Source: Cellulomonas fengjieae
GTDB lineage: Bacteria > Actinomycetota > Actinomycetes > Actinomycetales > Cellulomonadaceae
Direction of reading: 5' to 3'
Assembly (NCBI RefSeq): GCF_018388465.1
Contig: NZ_CP074404.1
Coordinates: 3,534,001 to 3,598,000 of the forward strand
Length of the DNA stretch: 64,000 nt
The notes below the pieces were generated by a model. The model made no database searches, was not told the DNA's origin, and saw only the letters and a program-made list of their open reading frames with translations. A program made the translations under genes and the position numbers. Below are positions 1 to 7,937 of this stretch, in pieces (positions within the stretch are counted from its first letter, which is position 1; every line of letters starts with the position of its first letter).

Positions 1-92
1 TCGGACACGACAGTCACCGGATGCTGCATCCACACGCGCTCGTGCAGCACCTCGAGGCGTTGGATGGACGATCCCGGCTCATAGGTCCACAC
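1..92 (-). CDS. 5' end of a DUF402-like protein (partial)
   Basis: Only the first 30 codons are inside the window. Reading the minus strand from a GTG at 92, the frame stays open to the window edge and begins VWTYEPGSSIQRLEVL, followed by HERVWMQHPVTVVS. A Trp-rich start followed by R.EVLH.RVW and a PV.VV stretch is how many actinobacterial DUF402 (putative nucleotide phosphatase) proteins begin. A TAGTGT -10 hexamer lies 8 nt upstream, so the message is probably leaderless. The gene diverges from the GH5 cellulase. The family call is tentative because the diagnostic core lies outside the window. Confidence 0.45.
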   Translation of the reverse strand, partial: MWTYEPGSSIQRLEVLHERVWMQHPVTVVS

Positions 93-100
93 GGTCGACG

Positions 101-106
101 ACACTA
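101..106 (-). promoter_or_regulatory. -10 element of a leaderless promoter
   Basis: TAGTGT on the minus strand, 8 nt before the GTG at 92. It fits the TANNNT-then-start pattern seen repeatedly in this window. Confidence 0.4.
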
Positions 107-183
107 TCGGCGGGCTTCGCCGACCGTTGCGCCCACTGCGGCCGAGCGTCTGCCAACGTCGACGTGCCCTCGCTTGGGGTGGC

Positions 184-197
184 GTGAATCGCTTCAC
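184..197. promoter_or_regulatory. LacI-type operator upstream of GH5-CBM2
   Basis: GTGAATCGCTTCAC matches its own reverse complement at 12 of 14 positions, with a central CG as in LacI-family operators. It lies 97 bp before the cellulase start codon and belongs to a set of similar sites before the other secreted carbohydrate enzymes in the window. Confidence 0.55.
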
Positions 198-294
198 ACG
201 GCTGCGGGCCCGACGTCCGTCTGGTGGGCTTGCCACTCCGTCGCCCGGCCGCCCGTGGCCCGTGGACGCTCACGTTCCTGAGAGGGATTCCCCC

Positions 295-1881
295 GTGCTC
301 TCACTACGCAAGGTGCTCGCCGTAGCCGCGGCGTCCGCGGTCGCCGTCGTCGGTTCGATCGCCGTCACCGGTCAGGCGAGCGCGGCCGCCGGGTGCCGTG
401 TCGACTACACGGTGACCAACCAGTGGCAGGGCGGGTTCGGCGCCGACGTGCGGGTGACCAACCTGGGCGATCCGATCACCGGCTGGGACGTCCGCTTCTC
501 CTTCGGCGCCGGGCAGCGGGTCTCGCAGCTGTGGAACGGCTCCGTCACCCAGTCCGGCGCGGAGGTGTCGGTACGCAACGCGGGGTGGAACGGTGCGCTC
601 GGGACCAACGGCACCACGTCGTTCGGCTTCAACGGCGCGTTCACGGGGACCAACCCTGCGCCGAGCGCGTTCACGCTCAACGGTGTCGCGTGCACCGGCG
701 CGGTCACCCCGAGCGGCTCGCCGACGACGTCGCCGTCGGCCACGCCGTCCCAGTCGCCGAGGCCGACGACCACGCCGACAAGCGGACCGGTCACGGGCAG
801 CGCCGCACAGCTCGTCGCCGACCTGGGCAAGGGCTGGAACCTGGGCAACCAGCTGGAAGCCAACATCAACGGGATGCCCAGCGAGACGGCGTGGGGCAAC
901 CCGGTGGTGACGTCCGCCCTCATCGACCGGGTGAAGGCCGCCGGCTTCCGGACGATCCGGATCCCGGTGTCCTACCTGGGCAAGATCGGCTCCGCCCCCA
1001 GCTACACGGTCGACGCCGCCTGGCTCAGCCGGATCCAGGAGGTCGTGGACCTGGCCTACGACCGCGGGCTGCACGTGATCATCAACATGCACGGCGACGG
1101 GTACAAGAGCGTCGCCGGCTCCTGGCTCATCTGCGACGCGTCCGGGCAGGACACGATCAAGGACAAGTACCAGAAGGTCTGGCAGCAGGTGGCGTCGAGG
1201 TTCAGCGGCTACGGCGGACGCCTGATCCTCGAGTCCATGAACGAGAACTTCGACGGGCAGTACGGCGCCCCCACGCAGCCGTGCTACTCCAACATCAACG
1301 CGTACAACCAGGTGTTCGTCGACACGGTGCGCCGGACCGGCGGCAACAACACCTCCCGGTGGCTGCTCGTGCCGGGTTGGAACACCAACATCGACTACAC
1401 CACCGGCAGCTACGGGTTCGTCGTGCCGACCGACCAGTACCGGTCGTCCGCCATCCCCAGCAGCGAGCGCCGCCTCATGATCTCCGCGCACTTCTACGAC
1501 CCGTGGGACTTCACCGGGACGGAGAGTGGCGCCATCACGCAGTGGGGTCCCAACGCGACCGACGCGGCGAGGAAGTCGACGTGGGGCCAGCAGGACTTCA
1601 TGGACGCGCAGCTGAAGAAGATGCACGACACGTTCACCGTGAACGGGTACCCGGTGTTCATCGGGGAGTACGGCTCGATCGACAAGACGTCGTCCGACCC
1701 GTCGAACAACAGGTACCGCGCCGACTACGCACGGACCCTCGTCGCCACCGCCAAGAAGTACGGTGCGGCCACCGCCTACTGGGACAACGGGCACAACGGG
1801 CAGTACGGGTTCGCGCTGTTCGACCGGAGCTCCGCGACGGTGACCCAGCAGGGCATCATCGACGCCATCATGGGCTCGTGA
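295..1881 (+). CDS. secreted endoglucanase, CBM2 - linker - GH5
   Basis: Secreted beta-1,4-glucanase that binds cellulose through its N-terminal module. The GTG at 295 follows an AGAGGGA ribosome site. The signal peptide covers residues 1-30, ending QASA. A CBM2 with its two terminal cysteines (about C34 and C132) and spaced tryptophans is followed by a Ser/Thr/Pro linker (about 134-170). The GH5 barrel begins at KGWNLGNQLEA. The acid/base is E317 in SMNENFDG and the nucleophile is E458 in FIGEYGS. Upstream in-frame codons lack signal-peptide character, so the longer open frame from 127 is not used. A LacI-type palindrome precedes it. Substrate is likely cellulose or mixed glucan; xyloglucan cannot be excluded. 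Confidence 0.93.
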   Translation: MLSLRKVLAVAAASAVAVVGSIAVTGQASAAAGCRVDYTVTNQWQGGFGADVRVTNLGDPITGWDVRFSFGAGQRVSQLWNGSVTQSGAEVSVRNAGWNGALGTNGTTSFGFNGAFTGTNPAPSAFTLNGVACTGAVTPSGSPTTSPSATPSQSPRPTTTPTSGPVTGSAAQLVADLGKGWNLGNQLEANINGMPSETAWGNPVVTSALIDRVKAAGFRTIRIPVSYLGKIGSAPSYTVDAAWLSRIQEVVDLAYDRGLHVIINMHGDGYKSVAGSWLICDASGQDTIKDKYQKVWQQVASRFSGYGGRLILESMNENFDGQYGAPTQPCYSNINAYNQVFVDTVRRTGGNNTSRWLLVPGWNTNIDYTTGSYGFVVPTDQYRSSAIPSSERRLMISAHFYDPWDFTGTESGAITQWGPNATDAARKSTWGQQDFMDAQLKKMHDTFTVNGYPVFIGEYGSIDKTSSDPSNNRYRADYARTLVATAKKYGAATAYWDNGHNGQYGFALFDRSSATVTQQGIIDAIMGS

Positions 1882-1908
1882 CCTCTGCTCCGTGACGTCG
1901 GGCATCCT

Positions 1909-2895
1909 GTGCCGATGGATCCGACGACCCACCTCGGCAGCACGCCCGTCGTCCAGGCCTATCGTGCGTTCGGCGAGCGAGAAGCGCGGGGCGTCTCGGC
2001 GACCTACGAGTCCTGGGCGATCGGCGTCAGCGAGGACCCTGTCGTCGCTGACCTGATCGCAACGCTGCCGCGCGCCAAGCGTCAGCCGAACCTCGTGTTC
2101 GCGGCTGCCCGGTGGAACGGCGCCCGAGGCACCTACGGCGACTTCCGTACGACTCTGATCGAGCTGTGGCCGCAGGTCCGGGCGACGATCCTCGCGCGCG
2201 CCACCCAGACCAACGAGGCGAACCGCTGCGCGGTGCTCCTGCCGTTCCTCGCGGAGCTGCCGCAGCCACTCGCCCTGCTGGAGGTCGGCGCCGCCGCAGG
2301 GCTGTGCCTGCTCCCCGACCGGTACTCCTACCGCTACGACGACGGCACGGCTCTCGACCCCGACGAGGGCCCGTCGGACGCGGTCCTCCCCTGCGCGATC
2401 GGGCCCGGAGTCGCTGTGCCGGACCGGCTGCCGGAGGTCGCCTGGCGGGCCGGCATCGACCTGGAACCCGTCGACGTGCACGACGACGACTCCCGCGCCT
2501 GGCTCGAGACGCTGGTCTGGCCGGAGCACGACGACCGACGCACCCGCCTGCGTGCGGCGCTCGACGTCGCCCGCCGCGACCCGCCGCGCGTCGTGCGCGG
2601 CGACCTGCTCGACGTGCTGCCCGCTCTCGCGGCCGAGGCACCCCGCGACGCGACGCTCGTCGTCTTCCACAGCGCCGTCCTCGCCTACCTGGACGCCGAG
2701 GCGCGGTCGGCGTTCGTCGACACGGTCAGCGCGTTGCCCGGGCACTGGATCAGCAACGAGGGCGCACGAGTCCTCCCTGCCACCACCCACCTGGCGGCGG
2801 GCGACCGCGGCGACGGCTTCGTCGTCACGGTGGACGGCGTGCCCCGTGCCTACGCCCACCCGCACGGACGGGCCGTGGCCGAACTGCACGACTGA
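1909..2895 (+). CDS. DUF2332 family protein
   Basis: A 328-residue cytoplasmic protein with no signal peptide or membrane segment. The N-terminal run AYRAFGEREARGVSATYESWA, split here as AYRAFGEREA and GVSATYESWA, and the block LALLEVGAAAGLCLLPDRY are typical of DUF2332. The latter resembles a methyltransferase-like glycine loop. It also has a late VVFHSAVLAYL segment. The family has no established reaction. Two starts are possible, GTG at 1909 or ATG at 1915, two codons apart. It lies 27 nt after the cellulase stop, with no terminator seen between, so read-through is possible, but a functional link is not obvious. Confidence 0.75.
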   Translation: MPMDPTTHLGSTPVVQAYRAFGEREARGVSATYESWAIGVSEDPVVADLIATLPRAKRQPNLVFAAARWNGARGTYGDFRTTLIELWPQVRATILARATQTNEANRCAVLLPFLAELPQPLALLEVGAAAGLCLLPDRYSYRYDDGTALDPDEGPSDAVLPCAIGPGVAVPDRLPEVAWRAGIDLEPVDVHDDDSRAWLETLVWPEHDDRRTRLRAALDVARRDPPRVVRGDLLDVLPALAAEAPRDATLVVFHSAVLAYLDAEARSAFVDTVSALPGHWISNEGARVLPATTHLAAGDRGDGFVVTVDGVPRAYAHPHGRAVAELHD

Positions 2896-3011
2896 GCGGA
2901 CCCGCGCCCGCGTCGCGGCCTCGATGCTGCTGGCTCCGGGCCTCTCTCGGGCGGCTGACCTCGGACACCCTTCGCTGGCACGATCAGCAGCGACACACCA
3001 CAGGAGGACCG

Positions 3012-3560
3012 ATGACCGCCCGACCCAACCTCTTCCTCATGGTCGGCCTGCCCGGTACCGGGAAGACGACGGAGGCGCGGCGCATCGAGGTCGAGGACGG
3101 GGCACTTCGACTGACGAAGGACGAATGGGTCAAGGCGCTGTACGGACAGGCAAATCCTGCGTCCGCGACGGCCGTCATCGAGGGCCGGTTGATCTCCGTC
3201 GCGCTGCGTGCCCTCGACCTCGGCGTCGACGTCGTGCTCGACTTCGGCCTGTGGAGCCGGGACGAGCGCACCGCTCTTCGACAGGCGGCCGAGACCGTCG
3301 GCGCCGACGCGCACCTCCGCTACTGCGCCCTCGACGCGGACGAACAGCGCAGGCGGATCGATCGCCGCCACGCCGACGAGCCGCACACCACCTGGCACAT
3401 GTCGGACGACGAGCTCGCGCGGTGGTCCGTCGCCTTCGACGTTCCCACCCCACGAGAGCTCGACGGCAGCGGGCCGCTCGACGAGCCCCCCGCGGGGTTC
3501 GCCACCTGGGACACGTGGCGCACGAGCCGCTGGCCATCGTCGGTCGATCCCGGCGCCTGA
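3012..3560 (+). CDS. P-loop AAA-type small-molecule kinase-like protein
   Basis: A 182-residue P-loop NTPase. The Walker A loop GLPGTGKTT sits at residues 12-20, immediately followed by the basic helix EARRIE. The lid region is RCALDADEQRRRIDRRH-like (read as LDADEQRRRIDRR). This layout is seen in the zeta-toxin/chloramphenicol-phosphotransferase/gluconate-kinase superfamily, so ATP-dependent phosphorylation of a small molecule is plausible but the substrate is unknown. A good ribosome site, CAGGAGGA, is 3 nt before the ATG. It is followed 45 nt later by a second, different P-loop kinase on the same strand. Confidence 0.75.
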   Translation: MTARPNLFLMVGLPGTGKTTEARRIEVEDGALRLTKDEWVKALYGQANPASATAVIEGRLISVALRALDLGVDVVLDFGLWSRDERTALRQAAETVGADAHLRYCALDADEQRRRIDRRHADEPHTTWHMSDDELARWSVAFDVPTPRELDGSGPLDEPPAGFATWDTWRTSRWPSSVDPGA

Positions 3561-3592
3561 GAATCGGTCGGGCCTCTGCACCCGGCCAGGGC

Positions 3593-3598
3593 TAGGGT
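3593..3598 (+). promoter_or_regulatory. -10 element of a leaderless promoter
   Basis: TAGGGT, 7 nt before the GTG at 3606, with no ribosome site in the spacer. Confidence 0.5.
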
Positions 3599-3605
3599 CC
3601 GTCGC

Positions 3606-4103
3606 GTGGGCAGGGCCAACTACCTCGTCGAGGGCCTCTCCGGCACGGGGAAGACCTCCGTGTGCGACGAGCTCCGCAGGCGCGGGTTCCAGGCGATCCA
3701 CGGCGACCGCGAGCTGGCCTACCCCGGCGATCCTCGGACGGGTGAGCCGTTCGGGACCAGCGGCCGCGACGACCACATCTGGGACGTCGCCAAGGTCCGC
3801 GCACTCGTCGCCGACCAGCACGAGGCGATCACGTTCTTCTGCGGCGGGTCGAGGAACTTCCCGGGGTTCCTCGACGCGTTCGACGCCGTCTTCGTCCTCG
3901 AGGTGGACCTGCCGACGCTGCACCGGCGTCTCGACGCGCGGCCGGACGAGGAGTGGCGCGATGGGAAGCCGACAGACCGTGCGCTGATCACGCGGTGGCA
4001 CCAGACCAAGGAGAGCGTCCCGGCTGGTGTCCCGATCGACGCGACGGCACCGGTCGAGCGGGTCGTCGACGAGATCCTTCGCCGCTGCGGCGCTGCCCGG
4101 TAG
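3606..4103 (+). CDS. P-loop nucleoside/shikimate-kinase-like protein
   Basis: A 165-residue P-loop NTPase starting at a GTG, probably on a leaderless mRNA. It has the Walker A motif GLSGTGKTS at residues 9-17 and the acidic motif HGDRELAYPGD after strand 2. A hydrophobic strand FDAVFVLEVD precedes a lid helix with RRLDARPDEEW. These features match the adenylate/shikimate kinase fold group, and annotated homologues are usually called AAA family ATPases. It differs from the preceding kinase in sequence, so the two are neighbours rather than a recent duplication. The substrate cannot be read from sequence. Confidence 0.75.
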   Translation: MGRANYLVEGLSGTGKTSVCDELRRRGFQAIHGDRELAYPGDPRTGEPFGTSGRDDHIWDVAKVRALVADQHEAITFFCGGSRNFPGFLDAFDAVFVLEVDLPTLHRRLDARPDEEWRDGKPTDRALITRWHQTKESVPAGVPIDATAPVERVVDEILRRCGAAR

Positions 4104-4312
4104 TCACCGGCCCCGCACACAGTCGTTGCGAGACCGTGAGGACGGCGAGCGCCGGCACGCACCCCCGCCGACCCGGTCTCACGGACCTGGTCAACTGGCG
4201 GGCCGAACCTGCCGATAAGCCCGTCGTGGGAGAGGGTCGTTGGTCCGAGAGGCTCGAGTCGCGGTGGGCAGAGCGCCGGCTCGGTCGGGCGCCGGGCGCT
4301 CAGTTTGAAGCC

Positions 4313-4756
4313 GTGTCCCGGTTCCCCACGGAAGCGACCCTCGTCATCCCCGCCGCACGTGCTGCTGTCTGGACTGCCGCGGCCGACCCGCACGAGGGTG
4401 AGGATCCCGGGTCCTGCCAACACATCGTGGGCGCGCCTGAGTCCGGCGTGGGTGCCACGCACCTCCACCTCTGGCCACCGGCGCCCCCGTTCGGGCTGCG
4501 GACGGTGGTGTACAGCGTGGTGACTGCGGAGCAGGAGGGCCACTGGCGGTCCGTGCAGACGCACGCGGGGACGTGGACGCACGAAGAGACGTGGCACTTC
4601 ACCGACGCTCCGGACGGCCGGACGACGGTGCGGATCACGGGCTGGCACTTGCGGCCAAAGGCGGCGGGGACCAGCACTGCGTTGCAGTCAGCGCTGAACG
4701 GCCTGGCGGCCGACGCCTTGAACCGGCTGGCGGAGCGCGTCGCGGAGCGCGCTTGA
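4313..4756 (+). CDS. SRPBCC (START-like) domain protein
   Basis: The frame is open from far upstream, but recognisable protein begins near VSRFPTEATLVIPAARAAVW. This is the first strand and helix of the SRPBCC/polyketide-cyclase fold. A central antiparallel stretch (TWTHEETWHFTD, then RTTVRITGWHL) and a long C-terminal helix of about 25 residues follow. I chose the GTG at 4313 (147 residues), although no strong ribosome site supports it; GTG 4226 is an alternative. The ligand or enzymatic role is unknown. It lies upstream of a decayed transporter gene. Confidence 0.55.
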   Translation: MSRFPTEATLVIPAARAAVWTAAADPHEGEDPGSCQHIVGAPESGVGATHLHLWPPAPPFGLRTVVYSVVTAEQEGHWRSVQTHAGTWTHEETWHFTDAPDGRTTVRITGWHLRPKAAGTSTALQSALNGLAADALNRLAERVAERA

Positions 4757-4851
4757 CGTGGCGGTGACACCGAGGTGCTGTTCGGGGCGAGCGCGTTGCG
4801 CAGCCCGCGCGCCGACTCGCTCATGTTCGGGCTGTCGTCGATGCCGGCGCC

Positions 4852-5125
4852 GGCCTGCGGCACGTCGGGACCGCGCGAGCCGGTGCCTACTTCTCGGTCG
4901 CGCCGTTCTTCGGCGCGGTGCTGGCCGTCACGCTCGGCGACCCGGTCACGTGGCAGATGCTCCTGGCCGGGGTCTGATGGCCGTGGGCACGTGGCTGCAC
5001 CTGAGCGAGTCCGGCATCGTCACGTCCACACGCACGACGCGGTGACCCACACCCACGAGCACTACCCCGACGCCCACCACCGCCACGACCACGGAACGAC
5101 GGGCGGCACGGGCTCGCGATCGTAG
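4852..5125 (+). pseudogene. decayed EamA/DMT-family permease (C-terminal remnant)
   Basis: Three short reading-frame pieces in succession give one coherent transporter C-terminus. The first piece (4852-4974) reads GTARAGAYFSVAPFFGAVLA and continues into the last membrane helix. The second, from 4977, reads MAVGTWLHLSE. The third, from 5015, is a His-rich tail, HRHVHTHDAVTHTHEHYPDA. That order (last EamA helices, WLHL, His-rich tail) is known from intact DMT-family exporters. At least two indels separate the frames, and the N-terminal two-thirds is missing. The upstream part (4758-4850) shows no clear homology. Sequencing error could explain one shift but not the missing front. Confidence 0.75.
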
Positions 5126-5128
5126 GGT
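5123..5128 (+). promoter_or_regulatory. -10 element of a leaderless promoter
   Basis: TAGGGT, 6 nt before the GTG at 5135. It overlaps the last stop codon of the decayed transporter. Confidence 0.5.
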
Positions 5129-5134
5129 GGCGCC

Positions 5135-5944
5135 GTGACAGTGACCGCGCGGCAGGTGGTGGAGCGGATCGGCGCGCACGTGGGGGTGCCGCCGAGACCG
5201 ACCACGGTCGACGGCTTCCTCGCCGGCGACCCGGACGCCCCGGTCCGGGGGGTCGCCGTGACGGTGATGGCGACGCTCGACGTGCTGCACCGCGCGGCGG
5301 AGCGCGGGCTCGACCTCGTCATCACGCACGAGCCGCTCTACTTCGACCACCACGGTGCGTCGGACGCGGTCCTCGCCGCGGAGTCCGACCCTGTGTACGC
5401 GGCGAAGGCGGCTTTCGTCGCCGAGCACGGGCTCGTGGTCGCCCACCTGCACGACGCGTGGCACGACCGCCGACCGGACGGCATCCTGACCGGCACCGCC
5501 CGGGCACTCGGCTGGCTCGACGCCGGACGGGCGGGCTCGCCCGGGGTCTACGACCTGCCGCCGACCACCCTGGGCGAGCTCGCCACGCACGTCGCGCGCG
5601 CACTGGGCGCTCGTGCGCTGCGCTACGTCGGCGACCCCGGCACCCCCGTGTCCGCCGTCGGCCTGCAGCCCGGCTTCCAGGGGTTCGCGCGGAACCGGCA
5701 GCTGCTCGCCCGCCCCGACGTCGACGTGGTCGTCCTCGGCGAGGGCCACGAGTGGGAGACGGGCGAGTACGCCGCCGACGCGGTCACCGCAGGCCTGTGC
5801 GCCGGCGTGGTCGTCGTCGGGCACGTGCCGTCCGAGCAGGAGGGCATGGCCGAGCTCGGCCGCTGGCTGGCGGACCTCGTGCCCGAGGTCCCGGTCGAGC
5901 TCGTGGCCGCCGCCGACCCCTACCGGACCGTCGTCGAGCCCTGA
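5135..5944 (+). CDS. Nif3-like dinuclear metal-centre protein
   Basis: A 269-residue member of the NIF3/GTP cyclohydrolase 1 type 2 family. Visible hallmarks are the early DGFLAGDPDAPVRGVAVTV segment, the metal-binding strand LDLVITHEPLYF, and AHLHDAWH. The C-terminal half has VVLGEGHEWET and VVVVGHVPSEQEGM, where the second set of His/Glu metal ligands occurs. Family members form ring-shaped hexamers with a dinuclear metal site, and their physiological role is unsettled. The length is normal for versions without the inserted CutA-like domain. The GTG start follows a TAGGGT -10 element directly, so the mRNA is probably leaderless. It is convergent with the cold-shock gene, with 7 nt between stops. 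Confidence 0.85.
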   Translation: MTVTARQVVERIGAHVGVPPRPTTVDGFLAGDPDAPVRGVAVTVMATLDVLHRAAERGLDLVITHEPLYFDHHGASDAVLAAESDPVYAAKAAFVAEHGLVVAHLHDAWHDRRPDGILTGTARALGWLDAGRAGSPGVYDLPPTTLGELATHVARALGARALRYVGDPGTPVSAVGLQPGFQGFARNRQLLARPDVDVVVLGEGHEWETGEYAADAVTAGLCAGVVVVGHVPSEQEGMAELGRWLADLVPEVPVELVAAADPYRTVVEP

Positions 5945-5951
5945 GCCGGCC

Positions 5952-6887
5952 TCAGAGCAGCTCGACGCCGTCGGCCTGCGGTCCGCGATCGCTCTGGCGC
6001 ACCTTGAAGCGGACCCGGTCGCCCTCCTCCAGCACCTCGGCGTCCCGGAGCACGGACACGTGCACGAAAAGGTCCGCACCGCCGTCGTCGGGGGCGATGA
6101 AGCCGAAGCCGCGGTCCGCGTCGTAGCGCACGACCACGCCCTCGCCTCCCCGCACGGAGCTCTCGGACGCCGGCCGGCTCGGCCGACCGCGGCCCGGCGC
6201 CGCGGGAGCGCCCCGGCGTGCCGGACCCCCCACCCGACGCACGTTGTGGGCCTGCGGACCCCGGTCGCTGTCCGCAGCGTCGAACGTGATGCGGTCACCC
6301 TCGGAGAGCTCGGTCAGCCCGCCGGTCAGGTTCCGGGCGTGGACGAAGAGGTCCTCGCCGCCGGCGTCGGGGGTGGCGAACCCGAAGCCCTTGTCGGCGT
6401 CGTAGAAGGTCACCGTGCCGTCCGCTCCGTCGGACGCGGTCGGCCGGGCAGCGTCCGCCCGGAGCGGGAGCAGGTGGTCCGCCTGCGGCCCCTTCTCCCC
6501 GTCGACGACGAGGAACGCGACCCGCTGGCCTTCGGAGACCACGCCGCCGCCCACGATGGCCGAGCTGTGCAGGAAGATCTCGGCGCTGCCGTCGTCGGGC
6601 GTGACGAAGCCGTAGCCCTTGGCCGGCTCGTACCAGGAGACGGTCCCGAGGAGGCCCGCGGGTGCGTCGGCGGCCTGGTCGCCGGTCACCCGGACGCGGC
6701 GTGCCTGAGGGCCGCGGTCACCCTCGCCCACCTCGAACTCGACGGTCTGCCCCTCGCGGAGCACCCTCGGCCCGTCGTCGCCGACGATCTCGGACGCATG
6801 CACGAACAGGTCGTCGGCCCCGTCCTCGAGCGCGAGGAAGCCGAATCCACGCTCGGCGTCGAACCAGCGGACAGTTCCCTGAGACAC
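5952..6887 (-). CDS. protein of four tandem cold-shock domains
   Basis: A 311-residue protein built almost entirely of four cold-shock (S1-like OB) domains, at roughly residues 1-66, 84-148, 163-225 and 250-311. Each has the RNP1-type motif (RGFGF, KGYGF, KGFGF, RGFGF), the RNP2-type motif (DLFVH, EIFLH, DLFVH, DLFVH) and the closing GPQA. Ordinary bacterial CspA proteins are a single domain of about 70 residues. The GTG at 6887 is preceded by AAGGAG at good spacing and gives the classic SQGTVRWF start. A single-strand RNA/DNA binding role is established for the fold. The reason for four copies is unknown. Confidence 0.9.
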   Translation of the reverse strand: MSQGTVRWFDAERGFGFLALEDGADDLFVHASEIVGDDGPRVLREGQTVEFEVGEGDRGPQARRVRVTGDQAADAPAGLLGTVSWYEPAKGYGFVTPDDGSAEIFLHSSAIVGGGVVSEGQRVAFLVVDGEKGPQADHLLPLRADAARPTASDGADGTVTFYDADKGFGFATPDAGGEDLFVHARNLTGGLTELSEGDRITFDAADSDRGPQAHNVRRVGGPARRGAPAAPGRGRPSRPASESSVRGGEGVVVRYDADRGFGFIAPDDGGADLFVHVSVLRDAEVLEEGDRVRFKVRQSDRGPQADGVELL

Positions 6888-6982
6888 ATTGACTCCTTGT
6901 CGAAAGCAGAAGGTTGCTGCCCCCAGTGTCTCTCCGATCAGGCAGTGCTCGCCCTCGCGCACCTCGCAACTCCTGCACCAGG

Positions 6983-7393
6983 ATGGCGGCCATGGAGGTC
7001 CAGCTGAGCATGCTCGGGATCATCGTCGGTGACATGCCGACCGCGCTGCGGTTCTACCGGATGCTCGGCCTGGAGATACCCGCCGAGCAGGACGACAAGC
7101 CGTTCGTCATGCATCGGATGGCGAGCGGAGTCTCGATCTTCTTCGACACCGTGTTCGCGGCCCGGTACGACCCCGCCCACGCAGTGCCCAGCGGTGGTGG
7201 CTACCGGAGCCTGTTCGAGTTCTACCTGGGCGACGACTCGGCCGTGGACGCCACGTACGCCCGGCTGACCGCCGCCGGTTACCACGGCCGGATGGCCCCC
7301 GAGCAGACCTCCGGGCCGTACGCGGCGATGGTGGACGACCCCGACGGGAACGTCGTGCTGCTGACGTCGGACGACGCGCTGGGGGCCTCGTAG
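6983..7393 (+). CDS. VOC-family (glyoxalase-like) protein
   Basis: A 136-residue protein with two beta-alpha-beta-beta-beta repeats of the vicinal-oxygen-chelate fold. The first repeat is [20 protein letters not shown]. The second is [20 protein letters not shown]. The usual C-terminal signature is [15 protein letters not shown] proteins are metal-dependent lyases/dioxygenases or drug-binding resistance proteins, and nothing here picks the substrate. Two ATG codons (6983 and 6992) could start it. It diverges from the cold-shock gene, with about 95 bp between the starts. Confidence 0.8.
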   Translation: MAAMEVQLSMLGIIVGDMPTALRFYRMLGLEIPAEQDDKPFVMHRMASGVSIFFDTVFAARYDPAHAVPSGGGYRSLFEFYLGDDSAVDATYARLTAAGYHGRMAPEQTSGPYAAMVDDPDGNVVLLTSDDALGAS

Positions 7394-7450
7394 CAGCCTG
7401 ACCGGCCAGGGGCAGGTCCGTCGGCGCGAGTGGTCGAGCGCTCCCGCCCT

Positions 7451-7456
7451 TACCCT
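7451..7456 (+). promoter_or_regulatory. -10 element of a leaderless promoter
   Basis: TACCCT, 6 nt before the GTG at 7463. It helps decide between two in-frame GTG codons for the NUDIX gene. Confidence 0.4.
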
Positions 7457-7462
7457 CAGACG

Positions 7463-7900
7463 GTGACCCTGCGGGTGAGTGCGTACGCCGTGATCGTCGA
7501 GGAGCGCGGGATGCTGCTCTCGCGTCTCGCGCCCACGGTGGGCATCGGGCCCCTGTGGACGTTGCCCGGTGGCGGGCTCGACCCGTTCGAGGATCCCGCC
7601 GACGCGGCCGTCCGGGAGGTGCGCGAGGAGACCGGGTACGACGTCGAGGTCGACGAGCTCGTGGGCATCTCGTCGCTGGTCGTCGACCCGGCGGTGACGC
7701 CGACGAAGCTCACGGAGAAGAGCCAGCTGCTGCGGATCGTCTTCCGGGCGCACGTGGTCGGGGGTGCGCTCGCGTACGAGGTCGACGGCAGCACGGACAT
7801 CGCCGGGTGGATCGCGCTCACCGAGATCGACGGCCTGCCACGCGTCGAGCTGGTCGATGTCGCCCGTACTTTCGCCGGTCTCCTGCCTTCGTCGATGTGA
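7463..7900 (+). CDS. NUDIX hydrolase
   Basis: A 145-residue pyrophosphohydrolase of the NUDIX family. The NUDIX box is complete: GGLDPFEDP followed by ADAAVREVREETGY fits G-x5-E-x7-RE-U-x-EE-x-G-U, whose Glu residues bind Mg2+. The start at 7463 is preferred over GTG 7430 because TACCCT lies 6 nt upstream and the protein then begins with the usual first strand VTLRVSAYAVIV. Substrates may be damaged nucleotides or nucleotide sugars; the sequence does not tell. It is convergent with the WYL regulator gene. Confidence 0.85.
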   Translation: MTLRVSAYAVIVEERGMLLSRLAPTVGIGPLWTLPGGGLDPFEDPADAAVREVREETGYDVEVDELVGISSLVVDPAVTPTKLTEKSQLLRIVFRAHVVGGALAYEVDGSTDIAGWIALTEIDGLPRVELVDVARTFAGLLPSSM

Positions 7901-7937
7901 GCGGGTGGCGGGCCGCCCGTGCGGGGTACTGCCTTGC

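Noticed and set aside
304..2889. 861-codon open frame on the minus strand across the cellulase and DUF2332 genes
   Set aside because: It is antisense to two well-supported genes and is Arg/Val/Gly-rich without any domain. Long antisense frames are expected at this GC content, as also at 43561-45690 and 47659-50028.
4775..5125. His-rich open frame as a metal-binding small protein
   Set aside because: The His run is the tail of a decayed EamA permease whose preceding helices are readable in the other two frames.
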